Shown here: piece after piece, positions 56,330 through 64,000 of the stretch
Numbering within the stretch: position 1 is the stretch's first letter
Layout of the letters: each line of letters begins with the position of its first letter
From: Meconema thalassinum
Lineage: Eukaryota; Arthropoda; Insecta; Orthoptera; Tettigoniidae
Direction: 5' to 3'
NCBI GenBank assembly: GCA_946902985.2
Contig: OX336388.2
Location: 132,992,346 to 133,056,345, forward strand
Length of the DNA: 64,000 nucleotides
Notes under the pieces: generated by a model
Told to the model about the DNA's origin: nothing
Databases searched by the model: none
Seen by the model: the letters and a program-made list of their open reading frames with translations, nothing else
Position numbers and translations under genes: made by a program

Positions 56330-56925
56330 TATTGTCTTTTCTTCTTTTTCTTTATCCTTCTCCTCTTTTCCTTTCCCCCATCCTCTTATTACCTTCTCCC
56401 TTTCCTTCTCCTCTTTTACATTTCCCCCATCCTCCTATTTATTACCTACTCCCTTTCCTTCTCCTCCTCTTCCTTTTTCCTTCTACACTTTCCTCTTTCT
56501 TCAGTTTCCTTCTCCTTTTCCTCTGTTTATTTTTCCTTCTCCTCCTTTCCTTTTACCCCATCCTCCCATTACCTTGTCCCTTTCCTTCTCCCCCTCTTCC
56601 TATTTTCTTCTGCCTTTTCCTCTTTTTCAGTTTCCTTCTCCTTTTCCTGTCTTTATTTTTCCTTTTCCTCTCTTTTCCTTTTCCCCCATCCTCCTATTAC
56701 CTTCTCCCTTTCCTTCTCCTCCTCTTCCTTTTTTCTACCTTTTCCTCTTATCCTTTTCCCCTTTATCTTTTTTCTTTTCCTCTTTTACTAAATTCTTTTT
56801 TTCCATTTTCTCTTCCCCTTCCTCTTTTCCTTTCCCTTTTTTCTTTTTCCTTTCCCTCTTTTCCTTTTCCCTTCTCCTTTTCCACTTCAATTTTTTCTCC
56901 TTTCCGATTCCTTCTCCTTTTCCTG
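56330..56925. repeat. CT-rich pyrimidine tract
   Basis: About 600 bp of CCTTTTCCTTCTCC-like words on the plus strand. Long plus-strand frames rich in F, L, S and P are compositional. Confidence 0.93.
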
Positions 56926-58091
56926 CCTGTGTGTGTGTGCGTATGTTTGGGTGGGTATGTGTGTGTGTCCCCGAATAAAATCTAAACGGCTGGAGCGATA
57001 TCAATGTAACTCATTGAGATCATAGCGCCATTTTACCTGATCCCGAACATGCCCTTACAATTTTATTACGTCTCACCAATCCAACATGGCGGCTGTGCGA
57101 AATATTTCACCGGCATTCTGTATCTCAGAAACCATTACCGATATCACCATGAAATTTTTTACGGTGATAAAGAGCGCTACTAGACATTCACCTATGTGAC
57201 TTTCAAAAACCTGTTAACTACAAAACGAACGTGGCGGCCAAGCGAATTTGAAACTTTTAAATAGATTTTTCACGCGATTCAACCATTTTAGCACAGTGAA
57301 ATATGGTACAGTAAATGTTTATACACATTGTAATGCACTGGAATTTAATTTAGTTCAATTGGATACATAAACTCAAGATGGCGGCTGTGCAAAATTTTGA
57401 AATTAAATTTGTATTTCTTGTGTCCTAATGATGCGATCGAAGTGAACGTTTGAATAATGAATCTACGCAATAATCGTCATCTAATAGCACATAACTCTAT
57501 GGCCTACGTATGTAGAATTCCAACATGGTGACCATCCGAAATATTTAGTCAGTTCTCAATACATATTAATATTTGACAGCAATCAAACTGAAGTTTTGTA
57601 TTTTGATAGAAACTCTGATCATAAGTTCATCTATAAGACTTTCAATAACCTGGTGAGCACAAATTTAACATGGCGGCGACGCGAAATATAAATATTTAAA
57701 AGGAAGTCTCTCGCGATTTAACCATTCAAGTGCAGTGAAACTTGTTACGGTGAATCCGTATACAAATGTTAATCCACTGGCATCTAATTTATTTCAATTG
57801 TTTTCATAACCACTAGACGGCAGCCGTGTGAAATTTTAAACTCTCGATTTTATTTATTGTGTCCTAATTATGCGATTGAAGTTTGAATCCTACACGTACA
57901 CAATAATCTCGATGTAATAGTACAAAACTCTAAGACCTACATATATAAAAATCCAACATGGCGACCATCCGAAACATTTAGACGGTTCTCAATATCCACG
58001 AATCTATTACAGCAATCAATCTGTAATTTTGTATGTTTATAGTGGCAATTAACAAAAGTAGGATATATGAAAATAGGCTGTATGGTTCTCC
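56926..58091 (+). mobile_element. HINE-like copy 7, subfamily 2, both ends truncated
   Basis: It starts within the (GT)n microsatellite and continues with TCTAAACGGCTGGAGCGATA and modules carrying CCAACATGGCGGC, as in copy 2. It ends GAAAATAGGCTGTATGGTTC, just before the terminal hairpin. The 5' hairpin is missing and is replaced by the CT tract. Confidence 0.6.
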
Positions 58092-58629
58092 TTTTCCTTT
58101 TCCGTTTTTTGTTTTCGTTTTAATTTCTATTATTTTTCTACGGAACGGGGCTATGACCTAGCAGTTATAGTCATAGGCCTACACCACTTTCCGGTACATT
58201 ATAATGAAATGCCAAGAGTTTAATTAAGACTAGGCTATATTCTACGTTTTCTCATCTTGTTCGCATCCTTGTAATTGGTGCCATAAATAACCCACGTCAT
58301 GTGGTCGCATTCCATTGGTGATTACTTCCAACTCTCTGCAAGGGATTTGATTGTGTTTACCACAAGATGGAGCGTATTTCCTGTGACCTCAGCAACAATG
58401 AGAAAATGGCTCCCAGTTATTCTCCCCTTCCAACTCGCCGGCGACTCTCATGTATTTAATATCACAAGATGGACGATCCGAGAGTTAGCCAAACCCCTGT
58501 GTTCCATTGTTGCTGTGGTAATGGCTCCCCTTAAATCATACTCCACCATAATTACCGATCAAGGTTAGGCCTGCGCTTCGCCCTCTATTGCTTCTCTCTC
58601 TGTTTTGTGAAGGTTCCTTTACTCCAATA
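58092..58629. other. No recognised feature
   Basis: The frame 58299-58568 (89 codons) has no similarity I recognise and no coding context. Confidence 0.35.
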
Positions 58630-58915
58630 AGAAGCCACCTCGTGGTGAAGTGGCTGGCGTTCTTGGCTGTCGCCCCCGGAGGTCTAGGTTCGATTCCCGG
58701 CTGTGCCAAGAAATTTTAATCTGGTCTGAGGGCTGAAACGGGTTACATTCAGCCTCGTGAGGCAAAACTGAGGAGGCTTCGAATCCCATTTCAGCTATCC
58801 TGGAAGTGGTTTTTCATTGTTTCCCCAATTCTACTCCAGACAAATGTCGGGTTTGGTTGTTAACTTAGGATCACGGCCGCCTCCTTCCCGATCCACACCT
58901 GATTTACAAATACAA
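58630..58915 (+). mobile_element. tRNA-derived SINE (CGTGGTGAAGTGGC head)
   Basis: Head CACCTCGTGGTGAAGTGGCT (A box) and GGTCTAGGTTCGATTCCCGG (B box), a body with GGCTGAAACGGGTTACATTC and CAGCCTCGTGAGGC, and the core-like CCAGACAAATGTCGGGTTTG with CACGGCCGCCTCCTTCC. CAGCCTCGTGAGG is shared with the 32.3-32.6 kb element. Ends were not fixed by a target-site duplication. Confidence 0.65.
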
Positions 58916-59042
58916 ACACTAGCATGGACACCACAATAACACAGGGTATCAGACACCTAGTCACCATGACAACATATACAAGTTCCCACTCGCCGAACCG
59001 TGTTGCGCCTACTAGTTTCTATTACCTGGTTACCATAGCAAC

Positions 59043-59459
59043 GCCGGCTTCGGTGGCGTAGTTGGTAGCATGCTGAACTGCTGTACCCAAGATAGCGGGT
59101 TCAAACCCGGCCGAAGTCGTCGGATTTTTTAAGAGCGTTAAAAATCCTTCAGTATGCCTTCCTTCGGAGGGGAAGTAAAGCCGGCGGTCCCATGTCATAG
59201 ATTTATGGCATGTAAAAGATCCTTTCACAGACTAAACTTTTGTAAAGCTAAATTGTTAGGTTAGATTTCGTCAGAATGCTCTATCAAAGTTCCAACGTTC
59301 ACCACTAGGTATCATTGATATCTGGTAGCGATGGTTGGAACTACTTGAAATTGAACGGAACTTGTAGCTCACCCTAATAAGGGTGTCCGCTGGAAGCAGC
59401 TACAGACTCAGGCGAGCCGAACATGTCCTCGGACACTCCCGGCACTAAAAGCCATACGG

Positions 59460-59491
<32 letters not shown>

Positions 59492-59494
59492 AAT
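59043..59494 (+). mobile_element. SINE family 1, tail B (copy f)
   Basis: Head GGCTTCGGTGGCGTAGTTGG and GCGGGTTCAAACCCGGC, which are the best-preserved A and B boxes of the family here. Tail B has GGTGTCCGCTGGAAGCAGC and GAGCCGAACATGTCCTCGG, ending in (AAAT)n. CATAGCAAC flanks it (59034-59042 and 59495-59503). Confidence 0.88.
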
Positions 59495-59574
59495 CATAGC
59501 AACAAATGCATACCCACTTATTTCCTACTCGCTGAAGCATGTTGCGTCTACAAATTTCCATTACCTTGTTAGAA

Positions 59575-60046
59575 TACGCGCAAGAAGAGCTTGCCACAGA
59601 ATCATGCACAGATCTTCGGCAATGTACGGGTTGGTTCAGTAGTGGCAGAACACGCTCCTCCCACTACGCTTCAGTAGCTCGCTGGCAGCAGTTCTGAACG
59701 GATCGTCTGCCCAGCCCGAGGCTTGGCATGCTAAACTGTGACTGGGGTTCAAGTGAGATCTCAGCGCGTGTATGTAATGCCTTACACAGTAGTTATTATC
59801 TGCGACAGGACACAGTAACCTACACCCTAATTAGTCTATACTGCTGCTTCCTTGCACTCTACGCTTGAATTATAGCTGTAGAACGTGTGTCGCCACGAGC
59901 CCGCAAGGTTGAAGAATGCGGTGAGCAGTGAGCCCGATAATCAGTATTCGGGGGACACACTGGAGCCCCGCAATGAGTATTAAACTACGCCGATTGATAT
60001 CGGTCTCTGCGCATCGTTGAGTTTCGGCAAGCTCTTCTTGCGGGTA
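59575..60046. mobile_element. Inverted-repeat element inside the 58.96-60.11 kb tandem repeat
   Basis: 21-bp inverted ends: TACGCGCAAGAAGAGCTTGC at left and, complemented, TACCCGCAAGAAGAGCTTGC at right, one mismatch. The 472-bp interior has no coding signal. The target-site duplication is unclear, so the superfamily is unknown. Confidence 0.6.
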
Positions 60047-60127
60047 CTCAACCATGGAAACAAATGCATACCTACTTAGTTTCCACTCGTACGCGATCAC
60101 CATGCATAAGTCGAAGGAGGTACTTAT

Positions 60128-61400
60128 AAGATGATGATGATGACGATAATTGTTGTTTTAAGGGGCCTAACATCTAGGTTATCAGCCCCTAATGGACCGG
60201 GTGAAAGTGAAAATGATAATGATATGGAAAATAAAACGAAAACTAATTGAGATTGAAAATACTTAACAAATGTAATATAGACATAAATTGCTTGGGATTC
60301 GCAGATGACTTTGCGTTACTGGCTAATAATATTCAAGAAGCCAGAAATCAAATAATAAGCCTGCAAAATATAGCACAAAAAATTAGACTCTAGATATTTG
60401 AAAAGACAGAGATAATGGTAGCAAATCCACTTGTAATCAATCACATAATAATAATTAACAAGAAAGTTAAAATAGTGAAGCAATTTAAATACTTAGGAGA
60501 CATTATAACTTACAACTTGGATGGGAAACCTGCATGGCAAGAAAGAACTAATAAAATGATAAAAGCCCAAAAATTAACATGGTCTACATATAAAAGAAAA
60601 TGTCTATCAATCGCAACAAAATTAAAACATTACAAGACGGTGGTTCCACCAGAGGTGACATATGGAAGTGAAACTCTTTTTAAAGTTACTCAGAAAAACA
60701 GAATCGACAAAATTTTAAAAGTAGAAAGAAGAATAGCTAGAGCATGCATAAATAAAAAATATCAGAAAGATGGACAGTGGCGGATAGTACCAAATGAAGT
60801 GGTATACAGAGAACTGGAGCCCATCACTGATAATATTCGGAAGAAACGGATTTCTTTTTTTGGTCACAGCATGAGGACACCTGAAACCAGGTTATCTAGA
60901 AAAATTGTAGTGAAACTTTGGAATATGAAACAACAAGTAGGATGGATTAAGGAAATTAGAGAAGATTTGAATGAATTAGAAATAACCTTGGATAACTTGC
61001 AAAACAAAACAACAAAATTAAAAAAACTGAGAGATATAAAAATAAGATTTCAGGCTAAAATAGACAAACGCCATACAGTAAAAAGGGTATTTACAGATAA
61101 GGAACGCCTGAGAAGATCAGAGCCAATGAAGAGATATTGGGCGACTCGGAAAGGAAACTTACTGAAGAGGAGGACCAAGAAATGATTGACTGAAGTGGTT
61201 CAATGAGGCCGTAAAAGCAGAAGAAGAGGAAGAAGAAGAAGATTGACAATACTTACAAAATGTAGTTGAGATGCAAAATATTCACAAAACGTAATTTAAA
61301 GACACGGGGGAGCCAAATCACAAACCAGTGCGGCTCTTACGACAGGCAAGGGAGACCGTGGGTGCATTCTAAACCCACCTCCCACTAGGGGAGAGGTACT
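60128..61400 (+). repeat. Composite repeat X, copy 5, split by a LINE
   Basis: The head GGGGCCTAACATCTAGGTTA is at 60159. AAAATACTTAACAAATGTAA follows at 60257 and is interrupted by the LINE at about 60285-61241. It resumes as CAATACTTACAAAATGTAGT, with GGGGGAGCCAAATCACAAAC, CAGTGCGGCTC and a CCCACTAGGGGAGAGG end. Confidence 0.65.
60285..61241 (+). pseudogene. LINE (clade B) RT end, 5'-truncated
   Basis: It begins LLGFADDFALLANNIQEARN, the catalytic box of RT, with one stop (TAG) shortly after at IRL. The open frame 60415-61185 then gives VKQFKYLGDIITYNLDGKPA, YGSETLFKVTQKNRIDKILK, VVYRELEPITDNIRKKRISF, FGHSMRTPETRLSRKIVVKL and RSEPMKRYWATRKGN. The tail is (GAA)n to 61241, as in the related copy at 63.1 kb. 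It is the fullest clade B copy in the window and lies inside repeat X. Confidence 0.85.
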
Positions 61401-61786
61401 TACAATGGATGACTAAAATATATCAACGGTCCTATGGTTTGGTTATGAAACACCTGAACTGTTTATGGGTATGTTTGCGCTAAACCAAGAATACTTTATC
61501 ATTTTAAATGATCTTGTCAACTTCGTCGTTACGCTGGGGTCTGGCGTTACGTTACGGTGACAGGACGAAATGTACCAAGAATGCACTGATGTATGTGACG
61601 TCATAGTACCGCTTCAGCTTCTTCCTTTCTCCGAGCGCCCCGGTGAGCGTGACGTCATCCAGCCAGCACGCAGTACGCACGTGATTCTTGCCATCTCTGC
61701 GGTTGCATCAGGGTTAGTTCACAGATTTACTTATAGTCTACAACTCGACAAGTTTAACATTTTGTGAGGTCTAGTAAAGTGTTACA
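61401..61786 (+). promoter_or_regulatory. Possible promoter region with two TGACGTCA sites
   Basis: Perfect CRE-type palindromes at about 61598-61605 and 61651-61658 lie upstream of the basic ORF at 61787. The segment 61498-61560 (ATCATTTTAAATGATCTTGT, GGGGTCTGGCGTTACG) is an inverted relative of 17.52-17.75 kb, which also carries TGACGTCA sites. Its role is inferred only. Confidence 0.3.
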
Positions 61787-62053
61787 ATGGAGTCCGTTGA
61801 AAGTAATAGTGCTAATATTTCTACTAAAGCTAAATCTAAGGCTCAACGAAGTAAAAAATATCGAGCGCGTAAAAAGTTAGAAAAGGTTAATGTGGATACA
61901 ACAAGGGTTGAACGACATAAAGCCTTTATGGAACGTAAGAAATTACAAAACATTAAAGTTAATAAAGGGGAATCAACTGCTGCTCAACGAAATAAAGCAT
62001 TTATTTTAATATCCTTGTCTTTATTCTACCAACCGAAAAAAATATCATTTTAA
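61787..62053 (+). CDS. Small basic protein or first exon, unknown
   Basis: 88 codons starting MESVESNSANISTKAKSKAQ. The core is strongly basic with two related stretches: AQRSKKYRARKKLEKVNVDT and AQRNKAFI, with RHKAFMERKKLQNIKVNKGE between. Such AQR-K-YR-RKK repeats recall the N-terminal basic regions of arthropod Helitron/Helentron PIF1-helicase proteins, but I cannot confirm that. After KAFI the sequence becomes hydrophobic (LISLSLFYQ) and probably leaves the coding part, by splicing or decay. An upstream region with CRE sites could be its promoter. Confidence in a real product is low. Confidence 0.3.
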   Translation: MESVESNSANISTKAKSKAQRSKKYRARKKLEKVNVDTTRVERHKAFMERKKLQNIKVNKGESTAAQRNKAFILISLSLFYQPKKISF

Positions 62054-62640
62054 ACGATAAAAAAAAGGTAAATTATTATCGAGATAGATTTTACTGCAAG
62101 TTCCAGTGAAAACATACCAAGACTTTCGAGTAATTTGAAACTAGGTAAAGTATTATAAAGCAAGGTAAGTATTATGCAGATAATTTTCGAGTGAAGCCAA
62201 AATGCCTTTCTAGCATTTTTCAGCATTTGTAGCATTTAAAATGATATAAAGTCCAGTCTTTCAGACTTACTGTCTCTTTTTATTTAAGTTTTTTCACTTC
62301 TTTTTGGGCGTCCAAACCAGTGGAATTCTATGTTTTCGGTTGCATAGTAATACCCCAGCCACCCAATACACTCAGTTCTACAAACTTGCTGTTTAGTTAC
62401 GATGCAATATATCATTACTTTTGTCTTAACATTGATCCGAAAAATCTAGAGACGTTCTTCAAAAGCCTAATAAGGTTGTTTACTCTTTGATGTCACCAGC
62501 CAATCATTGACTAGCACTAACAAGAGGCTCACAAAGGAGTGCAAATGTCAGAAGTAAAGTAATGATACAGATATACAGTTTGAATTTAATATAGGCCAGG
62601 CGGAAAGCTCTGCTGAAAGTGCAAGTTATTGTTGTTGCAT
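62054..62640. other. No recognised feature
   Basis: AT-rich spacer. No coding or repeat identity found. Confidence 0.35.
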
Positions 62641-62644
62641 CTTT

Positions 62645-62745
62645 TAAGGGTTTGTGGCATCGTGGTCATGTAGCCTAGCCTCGTGTACTTGGGTGTGTGA
62701 AGAATTTGTCTGTATCACTGTGATGTCTGTACCAGTGTGTGTATT
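62645..62745 (-). mobile_element. SINE family 1 tail A fragment
   Basis: Plus strand GTGGTCATGTAGCCTAGCCT and GTGTACTTGGGTGTGTG correspond to tail A at 11.76 and 38.4 kb. Head and body are missing. Confidence 0.6.
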
Positions 62746-62799
62746 TATAGTTGAAGGGTCCATTCCAAGAACCAAACGAGTCCAGAAATTAAATTCTTC

Positions 62800-63150
62800 A
62801 AAAAGTAAAATAAATAAAGAAATAGAATTGATTTTTATGGGCACATCCTCTGAATGAATTCATATAGATTAACCAAAAAAGATTTCCGACTACTTTCGTA
62901 ATTAAAAAAAACCTCTTTGGTTTAAGGAAACTGGGAAAGACCTCGTAGAACTCCAAATTACAGACAAAACAGTCAAAGCCATCACCAAGGATAAGACACT
63001 ACGGTTCCAAGTTAAAATCAAACAAAAGCATACGATCCACATCTCTGCCGAAGAAATGGAAGCAAGATCTCAAAGGGATGAGGCAAAGGAAAACTCAAAA
63101 CAATAAAAATGATTGATTTCATGTACCCCAAAGTTGGGTGAAACAAATAA
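62800..63150 (+). pseudogene. LINE (clade B) C-terminal remnant
   Basis: FYGHIL, a stop, then MNSYRLTKKDF and, after a frameshift, ETGKDLVELQITDKTVKAIT, KDKTLRFQVKIKQKHTIHIS and AEEMEARSQR. It ends with an (AAG)n-type tail near 63150. It aligns with FGHSMRTPETRLSRKI and the following part of the 60.3 kb copy. Frameshifts and stops make it inactive. Confidence 0.75.
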
Positions 63151-63195
63151 AGAAGAAGTATAGCTTCATTTGTGCTGAATGAGATAAAAATTGCT

Positions 63196-63480
63196 TTTAG
63201 ACCTACCATTGTCTCACTGACAACTTAGCATTGCACATAAAGGAAATATATTTTTATGAGGATAGTCTTTTTTGTCGTGTGGCCTCCTGAGAGGCCAAGT
63301 GCAGGTCTTTCTAGTCGATGCCCGTGGGGGACCTTCGCGTCGTGATGAGAGATGGAATGGATGAAGATAAATGAAACTGATCAAGGATGAGGCGAGCAAC
63401 CGATTAACAGACTCCAAATGTTTGTGAATATATGCTTGAGGAATTTCCTGAGGATATGGTGGCCACAAGTTATCTCCAAT
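63196..63480. other. Unassigned repeat-like sequence
   Basis: Contains a perfect small hairpin GGCCTCCTGAGAGGCC (63281) followed by AAGTGCAGGTCTTTC and GCCCGTGGGGGACC. It looks like an element head but could not be classified. Confidence 0.3.
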
Positions 63481-63790
63481 GAAGAGCTATGTAGAAGAAT
63501 ACAGCAAACACCCGTTTATATTGAGATGCGTCGTAGGAAATGGAAATGGACTGGGCATACATTACGACGAGATGGAGACACATAGCAAGACAAGCCCTGG
63601 AATGGAATCCACAAGGTAGTAGGCGAAGAGGCAGACCAATGAACACCTAGAAGAGGAGTGTAATAACAGAAGGAATGGAGAAATGAGGGACGACCTGCAA
63701 CGAGATAAGGAGGATGGCGCAGAACAGAGTCCGATGGCGGAAATTCATCGATGCCCTTTGTTCCACTTAAGAGATAAAGGAAATAAGTCA
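63481..63790 (+). pseudogene. LINE C-terminal remnant, third type
   Basis: EELCRRIQQTPVYIEMRRRK then WKWTGHTLRRDGDT with a stop, and in the next frame IARQALEWNPQGSRRRGRPM NT. After another stop comes RRMAQNRVRWRKFIDALCST. This is the post-RT end (WTGH-LRR, ALEWNPQG-R-RGRP, W-FVDALCS) of an RTE/CR1-type LINE distinct from clades A and B. There are at least three stops or shifts. Confidence 0.8.
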
Positions 63791-63799
63791 AGTAAGTCA

Positions 63800-63975
63800 A
63801 GGATGTGGCAGGAAGTGGTCGTGGCCTGTCAGAAGGTACCATCCCAGCATTTGCCTGGTGTTGAATATGGGGAAACTACGGAAAACCATTTCAAGGACGG
63901 CCAACGGTGGGGCTCGAACCCATGCATCTACCGAGTCAGCAGAGAGCTTGGCCCCATGACCTAACACTGTCGGTA
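63800..63975 (-). mobile_element. tRNA-derived SINE
   Basis: Minus-strand head ACCGACAGTGTTAGGTCATG (A box weak) and GCATGGGTTCGAGCCCCACC (B box good). The core CCAGGCAAATGCTGGGATGG and GGCCACGACCACTTCCTGCC follow, as in the 5.9-6.1 kb SINE. It may extend left into the LINE remnant. Confidence 0.65.
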
Positions 63976-64000
63976 TGAGGGTAGTTGAGAAAACCTAAAG

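Larger units (their letters stand above)
58960..60110. repeat. Tandem repeat of about 85-90 bp, broken by two insertions
   Basis: Units with CCATAGCAACAAATGCATAC, TTTCCACTCGCCGAA, CGTGTTGCGTCTAC and TTACCTTGTTA occur at 58963-59042, 59495-59574 and 60047-60110. A SINE and an inverted-repeat element separate them. The original array was contiguous. Confidence 0.65.

Noticed and set aside
56158..56985. 275-codon proline/serine/phenylalanine-rich frame
   Set aside because: It lies in the CT-rich tract and runs into a HINE microsatellite.
58630..58700. tRNA gene (good A and B boxes)
   Set aside because: The acceptor stem does not pair and the sequence continues into a SINE body. The same applies to the other tRNA-like heads.
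1..64000. CRISPR array, bacterial operons, rRNA genes
   Set aside because: None of the tandem arrays has spacer-repeat structure, and the content is plainly eukaryotic transposon DNA.

Overview
This is repeat-dominated eukaryotic DNA, most likely from a large-genome arthropod. An insect is favoured, perhaps a polyneopteran such as an orthopteran, cockroach or stick insect. The inference rests on the mixture of elements seen: RTE-like non-LTR retrotransposons, Tc1/mariner elements, Helitrons and Helentron-like elements, several tRNA-derived SINE families, a Gag-bearing LTR element and many simple repeats. I found no host protein gene, rRNA gene or functional tRNA gene. Only two reading frames look intact: a 356-residue mariner-type transposase (13879-14949, minus) and an 857-codon Gag-like ORF (42511-45084, plus).

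Layout. 1-4.3 kb: a LINE endonuclease remnant, a mariner deletion derivative, a Helentron-like element (HINE) and a 5'-truncated LINE. 5-6.7 kb: a purine/A-rich tract, a SINE and a decayed hAT transposase end. 6.7-11.1 kb: mostly unrecognised, with one SINE. 11.2-13.4 kb: two SINEs and a Helitron end. 13.7-15.3 kb: a complete mariner-type transposon. 16-20.3 kb: a LINE split by a SINE, minisatellites, a SINE, and a long-TIR element with a HINE inside it. 20.3-27.5 kb: a hammerhead-like motif, three HINEs, a decayed LINE and nested MITEs. 28-34.9 kb: a minisatellite, two deleted mariner-type elements, several SINEs and a further HINE. 36-37 kb: TTTC-rich DNA. 39.4-48.3 kb: a recent LTR retrotransposon with 2,646-bp LTRs that keeps Gag and a scrap of integrase but has lost protease, RT and RNase H. 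48.5-51.2 kb: a tandem-array repeat and LINE pieces. 51.6-55.6 kb: a 4-kb Helitron with an internal array of about 17 units. 56-64 kb: a palindrome, CT-rich DNA, a HINE fragment, SINEs, LINE ends and one unexplained small basic ORF.

Insertion order can be read in many places. Examples are SINEs with 9-19 bp target-site duplications inside HINEs or LINEs, a Helitron inside a LINE inside another LINE, and a TA-flanked MITE inside a TTAA-flanked MITE. The elements do not form a pathway; the shared logic is parasitism. SINEs depend on LINE machinery, deletion derivatives depend on full-length transposases, HINEs depend on a Helentron that is absent here, and the Gag-only LTR element would need Pol supplied in trans.

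The points most worth following up are the Gag-only LTR element, the HINE family with swappable interiors on conserved ends, the array-bearing Helitron, the hammerhead-like motif at 20.3 kb, and SINEs that share heads but differ in tails. All alignments, repeat counts and identities here were made by eye.
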